From Cavia porcellus (Eukaryota; Chordata; Mammalia; Rodentia; Caviidae), in contig NW_026947543.1 of NCBI RefSeq assembly GCF_034190915.1, positions 930,001 to 994,000 on the forward strand: a DNA stretch of 64,000 bases, given 5' to 3'. Shown here piece after piece: positions 1 through 10,395 of this stretch (within the stretch, counting starts at the first letter, position 1; each line of letters opens with the position of its first letter). A program made the position numbers and the translations under genes. Under the pieces are notes generated by a model. That model was given only the letters and a program-made list of their open reading frames with translations. It ran no database searches and was not told where the DNA came from.

Positions 1-365
1 GCAGAGTTGGGTTGAAACTGTTCACAGAAATCCACAGGCTTGTGGTTACCAGGCAACCACACTGGGCTGAGATTGGCTGAACATCACTGTGAGGTGGATT
101 TTAGGCTCTAGGTTTGAAAATTTAAAAGACTGGGGTAGTCAAGTTTGGAACACATCGACCACAGACAGACCAAAAGGTCTTTCAAATACTTCCCTCCACT
201 TCTCAAAATATGTCAAATTTTATTGATCACTACAACTGTAAAAAAAATTCTGAGGCAACAAAGAGAGGCTAATCAAATACTGCATGATTGGAATGGCTGT
301 GGTTGTATGAGGTGGAAAGCTGCAGAGTTGGGCTGAAATAGTTCACAGAAAGCCACAAGCTTGTG

Positions 366-527
366 GTTGCCAGGCAACCACACTGGGCTGTGATTGGCTG
401 AGCACCATTGTGAGCTGGACTTTAGGCATTAGGATACAAGTGTGCAGTAGGAGACCTGAGTCACAATGCTGGGCGTTGCCATGGAGACCTCAGTGGCACA
501 GAGGACTTGTAGGGCAAGATTTAAATA
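366..527 (+). promoter_or_regulatory. Candidate Pol II promoter of U1 (X-box, CCAAT, AP-1, TATA)
   Basis: Seen: a perfect X-box palindrome GTTGCCAGGCAAC (366-378), ATTGG (inverted CCAAT, 393-397), TGAGTCA (457-463), a second X-box-like GTTGCCATGGAGAC (475-488) and TTTAAATA (520-527). Known: RFX proteins bind GTNRCC(N0-3)RGYAAC; NF-Y binds CCAAT; an RFX site upstream of an inverted CCAAT is the layout of MHC class II and several RFX-driven promoters. Inferred: transcription would run to the right, starting about 30 bp past the TATA-like box, near 550. Copy A upstream adds another X-box (45-57, GTTACC form) and ATTGG. No transcript evidence is available here. Confidence 0.5.
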
Positions 528-779
528 GGATGAATATTCTTGGTCTGGTATGCCACAGGATTCTCACTGAAGGCTTCACTGCTCAGAATTTGGGGATGGA
601 AATGCTTGCCAATCTACACATGGATGTACTTTCAATGGGATATGAAATATGCCAGGGCCTGGCAGATGTTCTCTGACATGTCCTATCCTTGAGCATATGC
701 TTTTCTGTTGTCATGTCTGTCATTTGGCTGAGTCCTGTTCCCTAAGCTATTCAGTCAAGACTTGCTGGAATCATTCACC

Positions 780-1098
780 TGCAGTATAAGAGCTTTCTGT
801 TAAATCTCTCAGCAGAAATCCTCTGCAAGCACATAGCTTTGGATATGAGAGACAGTGGTGGAAGTTGAATTTCAAGGGCAGATATTTGAAAACAATGAAA
901 CAAGCCCCGAATAAGATCTTTACATGGTTCCCAGATGAATATGTTTGGAAATACGGGGGAAGATGGAGATCAAGTCTGAGAAGAGTGCACATGCATTTTA
1001 AGGTACAAAAACCAGGGAAAAACATGGGAACCAAGAGAGCTGGTTACTTTGATGTAAAAATCTTTGATGATGAAAGGAAAATTATATTCTCATGGTGA
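780..1098 (+). other. Region with frames open on both strands, no recognised gene (U1 example)
   Basis: A plus-strand frame containing FGYERQWWKLNFKGRYL stays open for roughly 70-85 codons in every unit, and an overlapping minus-strand frame of 84-87 codons is also open in every unit. I recognise no domain. Neither begins at an ATG in most units. Differences between units within the plus frame are mostly amino-acid changing (for example Cys/Trp, Tyr/Cys, Gly/Trp, Trp/Ser, Arg/Ser), which does not look like protein constraint. In U1 and U15 the frame reads further, through TACTTTGATG, where several other units have a TAA. It may be an old exon, a low-stop stretch, or part of a non-coding exon ending at CAAG|GTAC near 1001. 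Confidence 0.3.
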
Positions 1099-1370
1099 TT
1101 TAATCAGGCTGTAGCAGTGAAGTTCTCATGGTGGTTGTCCTATGTGTGGCCTTCTGCATTGGCCAGTGGATGCAGGACAGGAGATCTTCAAATAAATCAG
1201 GTGGAACACAAAATAGTGAAAAAAATATCAATCTAAATCCTGTGTATTCCTTCACTGTGAGAACATGTATGGATAATGTCCGGAGTTTCAAAAGAGAAAA
1301 TGTCTATTGGGTCATGGTTTCACCAATGAAATGGTCACTTCACATAACATTTTGAATTTTGCTTTCACAG

Positions 1371-1408
1371 TTGCTCATGTACCGGGCCTGAGTAAAGCAG
1401 AATGCAGA
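1371..1408 (+). other. Candidate 38-nt internal exon flanked by splice-like signals (U1 example)
   Basis: TTTTGCTTTCACAG ends at 1370 and resembles a 3' splice site. CAGA|GTAAGC with GT at 1409-1410 resembles a 5' splice site. The 38 nt between them read TTGCTCATGTACCGGGCCTG and onward. The pair is kept in most units, but U15 has lost the acceptor (TTCACATTTGC near 55252). Very short exons are unusual, so this is a motif-level suggestion only. Confidence 0.2.
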
Positions 1409-1671
1409 GTAAGCCTCATCAATAGTTGTGCATTCCATAAGTGGTTTTAAAACCAGTGAAACCCTTTGGACCTAGTGTTTGTATTTAATTGGTTGATTGG
1501 TTTTTCAAATTGTTTGTTTTACTATTTTTAACTTTGGGAGTCATTGAAGCCCTCACTCATAGTGATTTAGACGTCTCCAAAACCTCTGAAGTTATTCATG
1601 TAACAGCTATAACATGTTATAAGTTTCTCCTATTAAAACTTGAAAGACTAACAGACTCTGCTACTTTTCAT

Positions 1672-1703
1672 CTAAATTCAGTGTTGCGCTAAATTCAGTG
1701 TTG
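1672..1703 (+). repeat. 17-bp direct repeat CTAAATTCAGTGTTG (two copies, U1 example)
   Basis: CTAAATTCAGTGTTG occurs at 1672-1686 and again at 1689-1703, separated by 2 bp (CG here, CA or TG in other units). It recurs in every unit and marks an old slippage or micro-duplication event. In U2 the first copy has a G in place of T (AAATGCAG). Confidence 0.9.
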
Positions 1704-2448
1704 GACTTTGATTTACAAGTCCTTTGAAATGTGTCCTCCTCGAGTCACTGGTCGTGCTGGAATGTACTTTCTTGTGAAGACAGGATTTGAGCAAATTGAC
1801 ACAAGTACAGTTTGCCACTACTCTGGACACCTGGTTAAATATCGAGTTGCCTAAATGGTGTGTGTTTTACTTTGATCTCTGCTCACACTTTGCTCATCCA
1901 GTTAGAACCACAGGGCTCCAGGCCATAGCGTTCTAGGCCTAAACAAGAAAATTTCCATTCCGTTTTGGGAGTTCATTCGTCTCTCATAATTACTTTTTCC
2001 ACAAATGTGTGCTTCAGGAGAGGCCCGGTCTAAATGTGGAGAGGCCCATTTTCCTTCTCTCACTTTCAGACTTTCTAAGATTTTCAGTTACTAGAGGTTT
2101 GCCCAGACTTGCCATTGTCAAGGGACAGTGCACTTCACTTGAAGTTGTGCAGTATTACTTCATGTGTCTCCGTGGAAATTCCACCAATTGGAAACTCTTG
2201 CTGTAGTCATCTCCAAGTGTTTCTGCATAAGAAAATATAACTAACAAAGGATGTGGTTTCAAGCAGAATGAAGAATGGAGGGATAATATTTATTTCAGTC
2301 CAGGTTGACCTTTCAAAGCAACAGTAATTCCTATGAAATAGGAGGTAAAATCTTTTGTAAAGAGACATGGATATGACATGCTCAACTTTATGTCACATTT
2401 TTTAAAAAGCCAAGGGCATTTGAGAAATTCTTGGCTGTTGAATTGTCC

Positions 2449-2476
2449 CTTTTTTCAAATTTCTCTTAGGTAAGAC
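2449..2476 (+). other. Recursive-splice-like site: pyrimidine tract, TTAG|GTAAG (U1 example)
   Basis: A pyrimidine-rich stretch ends in CTCTTAG at 2469 and is followed at once by GTAAGA, so a 3' and a 5' splice-site consensus abut with no exon between. This is the layout of ratchet (recursive) splice points. The abutting AG|GT with a GTAA continuation is also present in U2 (GT at 6021), U5 (17641), U7 (25388), U9 (33135), U12 (44743), U13 (48614), U14 (52485), U15 (56358), U16 (60229, GTAACA) and U17 (63782). All beta-type copies (U3, U4, U6, U8, U10, U11) read TTAGGGAAG, keeping the acceptor but losing the donor GT. Function is inference. Confidence 0.3.
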
Positions 2477-2515
2477 ACTCCAGTTTCTTCAAACCATGGT
2501 ACTGTTCCTTCCATG

Positions 2516-2558
2516 TAAAAAACCGAAGCAAAAAACAAAATAAATTAAAACAAAACCC
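2516..2558 (+). repeat. A-rich tract with AATAAA (U1 example)
   Basis: An A-rich stretch with scattered C and G contains AATAAA at 2539-2544 and is present in every unit at the same place. It could be the worn tail of an old retroelement or a polyadenylation signal for a unit transcript. A separate AATAAA lies at 1191-1196. I see no recognisable element body directly upstream. Confidence 0.5.
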
Positions 2559-2970
2559 ATCAAATTACATTTGAGAGCACACAATTGCTCAGCAGGCCCA
2601 CTATTCAAGAAGCTAGAGGTACAGAAACCTCAGCCTTCAGCCCATGGCCTGAAGTTTTGTCTCTATCATGGCCCCTCAGTTCCCTGGCATGTCCACATTA
2701 ACTCATGAATCTTTACTCATTTCCTCTTCAAATGCACAGGATCCAATATATTTGAACCCTGTTCACCTGGGCTGTAATCATCCAAGGACACACCAGAGGA
2801 AGGGCAGGCACCCCCTTGCCTGGGGCCTTGGAGCTTATCACAATAGAAATGGAAACCTGAACAAGGGGAGCCAAAACAAAGAGAGGAATATTCCTAAAGC
2901 CTGAAACACAGAAGCTACCTATAGACCAGTAGTGGGATTTCACAAATTATGTAAGAATCTCTGTGCACAT

Positions 2971-3128
2971 GCTTGGCATGGTCGCTCATGCCTATAATCC
3001 CAGCAATCTGGGGGCTGAGGTGGATGGATCCTTGGGAGTTCCAGTCCATCGTGGGCTATGAATTTATCTCAAGGCCTCTTTCAACAACTACATAAGATGC
3101 TGTTTCCAAAAAGAGGACAACAGAAAAC
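2971..3128 (+). mobile_element. B1-like SINE, U1
   Basis: Seen: GGCATGGTCGCTCATGCC, TATAATCCCAGCAATCTGG, GCTGAGGTGGATGGATC, GGGAGTTCCAGTCC, GTGGGCTATG, then AACTACATAAGATGCTGTTTCC followed by AAAAAGAGGACAACAGAAAAC. Known: this order follows rodent B1, a 7SL RNA-derived SINE (family consensus blocks GGCGTGGTGG, TTTAATCCCAGCAC, GAGTTCGAGGCC, CTACA, CCCTGTCTC, A tail). Divergence is high, so it is an old copy. It lies at the same position in each unit, so it was inserted before amplification. No target-site duplication could be identified with confidence. Confidence 0.68.
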
Positions 3129-3663
3129 TAGACACACTTGGTCTAGGTCCCGGGGTTCACTACATGAGTTGTGGTGTCTAAATATTCCATGCCATGAGAA
3201 AATACCTGGGATTTTTAGTGAAAGGTGCATTTGCATCCCTTTTCTAAGGGTTTCCCTTTCACCACGTTACATTTGAATTCTGGGAAAACCTGCTGGTGAC
3301 AAGCTATCTAGCATTATGTTGGTTTAGGTATTGAGCTAGTACCGTATGTTTAGTGTTCAGGGTTATGCTGGAATGGCTACAGACCTCCTTGAAATAGCTA
3401 TTGCAGACAAGTGAACCCCGAGGAAGCTGGATAGTTGAAGCAGGCACTCCAAATATTCATGCATTGCAAGGATTCACTTTCATTTTGGGACTCATCTTCT
3501 GGTTGCTGGCTTTTAGTGCTAACTGATACTACCTTGGTGGCAGTAATCCAGCAGAGACTGCATGTATGGTTTGCAGGTTTGCTTCCCAAGCCACCAGAAA
3601 CTTGGCAGAACCCAAATCATTGTGGCATTTTCTTTCCTCCCCTGAAACATTTGGCTTTCTAAG
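3129..3663 (+). other. Unit 3' region with no recognised gene (U1 example)
   Basis: From the end of the SINE to the unit boundary there are about 530 bp that recur in all complete units. They hold the octamer-like motif and a short non-ATG frame containing SLSFWDSSSGCWLLVLTDTT. That frame is open in all units and differs between units mainly by amino-acid changes. I recognise no function. Confidence 0.5.
3229..3236 (+). promoter_or_regulatory. Octamer motif ATTTGCAT (U1 example)
   Basis: ATTTGCAT is the reverse complement of the POU-factor octamer ATGCAAAT. It is present about 100 bp after the SINE in U1, U2 and the beta and U12-U16 units, and is changed to ATTTTCAT in U5, U7 and U9. An 8-bp match can arise by chance; I note it because it is subtype-specific. 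Confidence 0.25.
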
Positions 3664-3917
3664 TTTGAAAATTGAATAGACTGGGCTAGTCAGGTTTGGA
3701 CCCCATGTACCACCAACAGAGCTAAAGACAGAGCCAATTACTTCCCTCCACTTGTCAAAGTATGTCAAATTTGCTTGGTCACCACAAGTTCAAAGAAAAT
3801 TCTGAGGCAACTTAGAGAGGTGAATCAAATACTGCCTGATTGGAATGGCTGTGGTTGTATGAGGTGGAAAGCTGCAGAGTTGGGCTGAAACTGTTCACAG
3901 AAATCCACAAGCTTGTG

Positions 3918-4080
3918 GTTGCCAGGCAACCACACTGGGCTGTGATTGGCTGAGCACCATTGTGAGCTGGACTTTAGGCTCTAGGATACAAGTGTGCAGT
4001 AGGAGACCTGAGTCACAATGCTGGGGGTTGCCATGGAGACCTCAGTGGCACAGAGGACCTTGTAGGGCAAGATTTAAATA
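3918..4080 (+). promoter_or_regulatory. Candidate promoter of U2
   Basis: X-box at 3918-3930, ATTGG at 3945, TGAGTCA at 4009-4015, second X-box-like GTTGCCATGGAGAC near 4027, TTTAAATA at 4073-4080. Because A and B are fused here, this unit has only one X-box/CCAAT module upstream of its TATA-like box. Confidence 0.45.
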
Positions 4081-6521
4081 GGATGAATATTCTTGGCCTG
4101 GTATGCCACAGGATTCTCACTGAAGGCTTCATTGCTCAGAATTTAGGGATGGAAGTGTTTGCCAATCTACACATGGATGTACTTTCAATGGGATATGAAA
4201 TAAGCCAGGGCCTTGCAGATGTTCTCTGACATGTCCTATCCTTGAGCATAGGCTTTTCCCTTGTCATGTCTGTCATTTGGCTGAGTCCTGTTCCCTAAGC
4301 TATTCAGTCAAGACTTGCTGGCATCATTCACCTGCAGTATAAGAGCTTTCTGTGAAATTTCTCAGCAGAAATCCTCTGCAAGCACATAGCTTTGGATATG
4401 AGAGACAGTGGTGGAAGTTGAATTTCAAGGGCAGATATTTGAAAACAATGAAACAAGCCCCGAATAAGATCTTTACATGTTTCCCAGATGAATATGTTTG
4501 GAAATACGGGGGAAGATGGAGATCAAGACTGAGAAGAGTGAACACGCATTTCAAGGTTCAAAAACCAGGGAAAAACATGGGAACCAAGAGAGCTGGTTAA
4601 TTTGATGTAAAAATCTTTGATGATGAAAGGAAAATTATATTCTCCTGGTGATTTAATCAGGCTGTAGCAGTGAAGTTCTCATGTTGGTTGTCCTATGTGT
4701 GGCCTTCTGCATTGGCCAGTGGATGCAGGACAGGAGATCTTCAAATAAATCTGGTGGAACACAAAATAGTGAAAAAAATATCAAGCTAAATCCTGTGTAT
4801 TCCTTCCCTTTGAGAACATATATGGATAATGTCCGGAGTTTCAAAAGAGAAAATGTCTATTGCGTCATGGTTTCACTAATGAAATGGTCACTTCACATAA
4901 CATTTTGAATTTTGCTTTCACAGTTGCTCATGTACCGGGCCTGAGTAAAGCAGAATGCAGAGTAAGCCTCATCAATAGTTGTGCATTCCATAAGTGGTTT
5001 TAAAACCAGTGAAACCCTTTGGACATAGTGTTTGTATTTAATTGGTTGATTGGTTTTTCAAATTGTTTGTTTTACTATTTTTAACTTTGGGAGTCAGGGA
5101 AGCCCTCACTCATAGTGATTTAGACCTCTCCAAAAGCTCTGAAGTTATTGATGTAACAGCTATTACATGTTATAAGTTTCTCCTATTAAAACTTGAAAGA
5201 CTAACAGACTCTGCTACTTTTCATCTAAATGCAGTGTTGCACTAAATTCAGTGTTGGACTTTATTTACAAGTCCTTTGAAATGGGTCCTCCTCTAGTCAC
5301 TGGTCGTGCTGGAATATACTTTCTTGTGAAGACAGGATTTGAGCAAATTGACACAAGTACAGTTTGCCACTACTCTGGACACCTGATTAAATATCGAGTT
5401 GCCTAAATGGTGTGTGTTTTACTTTGATCTCTGCTCACACTTTGCTCATCCAGTTAGAACCACAGGGCTCCAGGCCATAGCATTCTAGGCCTAAACAAGA
5501 AAATTTCCATTCCGTTTTGGGAGTTCATTCGTCTCTCATAATTACTTTTTCCACAAATGAGTGCTTCAGGAGAGGCCCTGTCTAAATGTGGAGAGGCCCA
5601 TTTTCATTCACTCACTTTCAGACTTTCTAAGATTTTCAGTTATTAGAGGTTTGCCCACACTTGCCATTGTCAAGGGACAGTGCACTTCACTTGAAGTTTT
5701 GCAGTATTACTTCATGTGTCTCCGTGGAAATTCCACCAATGGGAAACTCTTGCTGTAGTCATCTCCAAGTGTTTCTGCCTAAGAAAATATAACTAACAAA
5801 GGATGTGGTTTCAAGCAGAATGAGGAATGGAGGGATAATCTTTATTTCAGTGCAGGTTGACCTTTCAAAGAAACAGTAATTCCTATGAAATAGGAGGTAA
5901 AATATTTTGTAAAGAGACATGGATATGACATGCTCAACTTCATGTCACATTTTTTAAAAAGCCAAGGGCATTTGAGAAATTCTTGGCTGCTGAATTGTCC
6001 CTTTTTCAAATTTCTCTTAGGTAAGACACTCCAGTTTCTTCAAACCATGGTACTGTTCCTTCCATGTAAAAAACCAAAGCAAAAAACAAAATAAATTAAA
6101 ACAAAACCCATCAAATTACATTTGAGAGCACACAATTGCTCAGCAGGCCCACTATTCAAGAAGCTAGAGGTACAGAAGCCTCAGCCTTCAGCCCATGGCC
6201 TGAAGTTTTGTCTCTATCATGGCCCCTCAATTCCCTGGCATGTCCACATTAACTCATGAATCTTTACTCATTTCCTCTTCAAATGTACACGATCCAATAT
6301 ATTTGAACCCTGTTCATCTGGGCTGTAATCGTCCAAGGAAGCACCAGAGGAAGGGCAGCCACCCCCTTGCCTGGGGCCTTGGAGCTTATCACAATAGAAA
6401 TGGAAACCTGAACAAGGGGAGAGAAAACAAAGAGAGGAATATTCCTGAAGCCTGAAACACAGAAGCTACCTATAGACCAGTAGTGGGATTTCACAAATTA
6501 TGTAAGAATCTCTGTGCACAT

Positions 6522-6679
6522 GCTTGGCATGGATGCTCATGCCTATAATCCCAGGAATCTGGGTGCTGAGGTGGACGGATTCTTGGGAGTTCGAGTCCAT
6601 CGTGGGCTACGAATTTATCTCAAGGCCTCTTTCAACAACTACATAAGATGCTGTTTCCAAAAAGAGGACAAAAGAAAAC
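6522..6679 (+). mobile_element. B1-like SINE, U2
   Basis: Same element and position as in U1. It keeps GAGTTCGAGTCC, which fits the Pol III B-box core GTTCRANNC, and GGCTACGAATTT. Confidence 0.68.
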
Positions 6680-7788
6680 TAGACACACTTGGTCTAGGTC
6701 CCGGGGTTCACTACATGAGTTGTGGAGTCTAAATATTCCATGCCATGAGAAAATACCTGGGATTTTTAGTGAAAGGTGCATTTGCATCCCTTTTCTAAGG
6801 GTTTCCCTTTCACCATGTTACATTTGAATTCTGGGAAAACCTGCTGGTGACAAGCTATCTAGCATTATATTAGTTTAGGTATTGAGCTAGTACCTCATGT
6901 TTAGTGTTCAGGGTTATGCTGGAATGGCTGCAGACCTCCTTGAAATAGCTAGTGCAGACAAGTGAACCCCGAGGAAGCTGGATAGTTGAAGCAGGCACTC
7001 CAAATATTCATGCACTGCAAGGATTCACTTTCATTTTGGGACTCATCTTCTGGTTGCTGGCTTTTAGTGCTAACTGATACTACCACGGTGGCAGTAATCC
7101 AGCAGAGACTGCATGTATGGTTTGCATGTTTGCTTCTCAAGCCACCAGAAACTTGGCAGAACACAAATCATTGTGGCATTTTCTTTCCTCCCCTGAAACA
7201 TTTGGCTTTCTAAGTTTGAAAATTGAATAGACTGGGCTAGTCAGATTTGGACCCCATGTACCACCAACAGAGCTAAAGACAGAGCCAATTACTTCCCTCC
7301 ACTTGTCAAAATATGTCAAATTTTCTTGGTCACCACAAGTTCAAAGAAAATTCTGAGGCAACTTAGAGAGGTGAATCAAATACTGCCTGATTGGTATGGC
7401 TGTGGTTGTATGAGGTGGAAAGCTGCAGAGTTGGGTTGAAACTGTTCAAAGAAATCCACAGGCTTGTGGTTGCCAGGCAACCACACTTGGTGAGATTGGC
7501 TGAACATCACTGTGAGGTGGATTTTAGGCTCTAGGTTTGAAAATTTAAAAGACTGGGGTAGTCAAGTTTGGAACACTTCGACCACAGACAGACCAAAAGG
7601 TCTTTCAATTACTTCCCTCCACTTCTCAAAATATGTCAAATTTTCTTGATCACTATAACTGTAAAAAAAATTCTGAGGCAACATAGAGAGGCTAATCAAA
7701 TACTGCATGGTTGGAATGGCTGTGGTTGTATGAGGTGGAAAGCTGCAGAGTTGGGCTGAAACAATTCACAGAAAGCCACAAGCTTGTG

Positions 7789-7951
7789 GTTGCCAGGCAA
7801 CCACACTGGGCTGTGATTGGCTGAGCACCATTGTGAGCTGGACTTTAGGCTCTAGGATACAAGTGTGCAGTAGGAGACCTGAGTCACAATGCTGGGCATT
7901 GACATGGAGACCTCAGTGTCACAGAGGACCTTGTAGGGCAAGATTTAAATA
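7789..7951 (+). promoter_or_regulatory. Candidate promoter of U3 (second X-box lost)
   Basis: X-box at 7789-7801, ATTGG at 7816, TGAGTCA near 7880, TTTAAATA at 7944-7951. The second X-box-like element reads ATTGACATGGAGAC, so its left half-site is broken. Copy A supplies a further X-box at 7469-7481 and ATTGG near 7495. Confidence 0.42.
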
Positions 7952-10395
7952 GGATGAATATTCTTGGCCTGGTATGCCACAGAATTCTCACTGAAGGCTT
8001 CACTGCTCAGAATTTGGGGATGGAAATGCTTGCCAATCTACACATGGATGTACTTTCAATGGGATATGAAATATGCCAGGGCCTGGCAGATGTTCTCTGA
8101 CATGTCCTATCCTTGAGCATATGCTTTTCCCTTGTCATGTCTGTCATTTGGCTGAGTCCTGTTCCCTAAGCTATTCAGTCAAGACTTGCTGGAATCATTC
8201 ACCTGCAGTATAAGAGCTTTCTGTGAAATTTCTCAGCGGAAATATTCTGCAAGCACATAGCTTTGGATATGAGAGACAGTGGTGGAAGTTGAATTTCAAG
8301 GGCAGATATTTGAAAACAATGAAACAAGCCCCGAATAAGATCTTTACATGTTTCCCAGATGAATGTGTTTGGAAATACGGGGGAAGATCGAGATCAAGAC
8401 TGAGAAGAGTAAACACCCATTTCAAGGTACAAAAACCAGGGAAAAACATGGGAAAGCAAGAGAGCTGGTTAATTTGATGTAAAAATCTTTGATGATGAAA
8501 GGAAAATTATATTCTCATAGTGAGTTAATCAGGCTGTAGCAGTGAAGTTCTCTTGTTGGTTGTCCTATGTGTGGCCTTCTGCATTGGGCAGTGGATGCAG
8601 GACAGGAGATCTTCAAATAAATCTGGTTGAACACAAAATAGTGAAAAAAATATCAATCTAAATCCTGTGTATTCCTTCCCTTTGAGAACATGTATGGATA
8701 ATGTCCGGAGTTTCAAAAGAGAAAATGTCAATTGGGTCATGGTTTCACCAATGAAATGGTCACTTCACATAACATTTTGAATTTTGCTTTCACAGTTGCT
8801 CATGTACCGGGCCTGAGTAAAGCAGAATGCAGAGTAAGCCTCATCAATAGTTGTGCATTCCATAAGTGGTTTTAAAAACAGTGAAACCCTTTGGACCTAG
8901 TTTTTGTATTTAATTGGTTGATTGTTTTTTCAAATTGTTTGTTTTACTATTTTTAACTTTGGGAGTCAGGGAAGCCCTCACTCATAGTGATTTAGACCTC
9001 TCCAAAAGCTCTGAAGTTATTGATGTAACAGCTATTACATGTTATAAGTTTCTCCTATTAAAACTTGAAAGACTAACAGACTCTGCTACTTTTCATCTAA
9101 ATTCAGTGTTGTGCTAAATTCAGTGTTGGACTTTTTTTACAAGTCCTTTGAAATGTGTCCTCCTCGAGTCACTGGTCGTGCTGGAATGTACTTTCTTGTG
9201 AAGACAGGATTTGAGCAAATTGACACAAGTACCAGTGTGCCACTACTCTGGACACCTGGTTAAATATCGAGTTGCCTAAATGGTGTGTGTTTTACTTTGA
9301 TCTATGCTCACACTTTGCTCATCCAGTTAGAACCACAGGGCTCCAGGCCATAGCGTTCTAGGCCTAAACAAGAAAATTTCCATTCCGTTTTGGGAGTTCA
9401 TTCGGCTCTCGTAATTACATTTTCCACAAATGTGTGCTTCAGGAGAGGCCCTCTCTAAATGTGGAGAGGCCCATTTTCATTCTCTCACTTTCAGACTTTC
9501 TAAGATTTTCAGTTACTAGAGGTTTGCCCAGACTTGCCATTGTCAAGGGACAGTGCACTTCACTTGAAGTTGTGCAGTATTACTTCATGTGTCTCCGTGG
9601 AAATTCCACCAATGGGAAACTCTTGTTTTAGTCATCTCCAAGTGTTTCTGCCTAAGAAAATATAACTAACAAAGGATGTGGTTTCAAGCAGAATGAGGAA
9701 TGGAGGGATAATCTTTATTTCAGTGCAGGTTGACCTTTCAAAGAAACAGTAATTCCTACGAAATAGGAGGTAAAATCTTTTGTAAAGAGACATGGATATG
9801 ACATGCTCAACTTTATGTCACATTTTTTAAAAAGCCAAGGGCATTTGAGAAATTCTTGGCTGTTGAATTGTCCCTTTTTTCAAATTTCTCTTAGGGAAGA
9901 CACTCCAGTTTCTTCAAACCATGGTACTGTTCCTTCCATGTAAAAAACCAAAGCAAAAATCAAAATAAATTAAAACAAAACCCATCAAATTACATTTGAG
10001 AGCACACAATTGCTCAGCAGGCCCACTATTCAACAAGATAGAGGGACAGAAGCCTCAGCCTTCAGCCCATGGCCTGAAGTTTTGTCTCTATCATGGCCCC
10101 TCAGTTCCCTGGCATGTCCACATTAACTCATGAATCTTTACTCATTTCCTCTTCAAATTCACAGGATCCAATATATTTGAACCCTGTTCACCTGGGCTGT
10201 AATCATCCAAGGACACACCAGAGGAAGGGCAGCCACCCCCTTGTCTGGGGCCTTGGAGCTTATCACAACAGAAATGGAAACCTGAACAAGGGGAGCCAAA
10301 ACAAAGAGAGGAATATTCCTAAAGTCTGAAACACAGAAGCTACCTATAGACCAGTAGTGGGATTTCACAAATTATGTAAGAATCTCTGTGCACAT

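Larger units (their letters stand above)
1..3663 (+). repeat. Unit U1 (partial, mosaic subtype)
   Basis: The unit is cut by the window edge; about 210 bp of its start are missing by comparison with U5. Copy A of the internal duplication survives as 1-112 and copy B is 113-433. The 5' half shares rare variants with U15 (AAATACTTCC near 184, GGCATTAGG near 425, TGGTCTGG near 541). The 3' half shares variants with U17 (GACGTCTCC near 1570, GCTATAACATG near 1606, TTTTCCTTCT near 2049). No gene is recognised; the stretches between the listed sub-features hold only short, non-conserved frames. Confidence 0.95.
3664..7214 (+). repeat. Unit U2 (3551 bp, lacks one copy of the internal duplication)
   Basis: This is the shortest complete unit. 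It has a single hybrid module (3664-3985) in place of copies A and B, which explains its length. Its 3' half is alpha-like: it shares AATGTACACGATCC near 6282 and GAGTTCGAGTCC near 6587 with U5, U7 and U9, but it keeps ATTTGCAT near 6779, which they have lost. This suggests an older alpha unit preceding a beta unit. Confidence 0.97.

Noticed and set aside
366..900. LTR-driven promoter (endogenous retrovirus LTR)
   Set aside because: CCAAT and TATA-like boxes are present, but there are no TG...CA ends, no primer-binding site, no polypurine tract and no retroviral frames nearby.
1590..1625. Short inverted repeat ATGTAA-CAGCTA-TTACAT
   Set aside because: A 6-7-bp stem is easily found by chance, and it is disrupted in U1 and U17 (GCTATAACATG).
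2787..2812. CTCF-like site ACACCAGAGGAAGGG
   Set aside because: It departs from the CTCF core at key G/C positions by eye; without a matrix score it is not supported.
2668..2904. 78-codon frame starting at a true ATG (MAPQFPGMSTLTHESLL), repeated in most units
   Set aside because: U12 carries an in-frame TAG (GCTTAG near 45107) and units differ by many replacement changes; an overlapping minus-strand frame is also open. It is probably chance plus repetition.
3435..3662. 75-codon frame with SLSFWDSSSGCWLLVLTDTT in all units
   Set aside because: It begins at TTG, not ATG, overlaps an equally open minus-strand frame, and has no recognisable domain. Conservation reflects homogenisation of the array.
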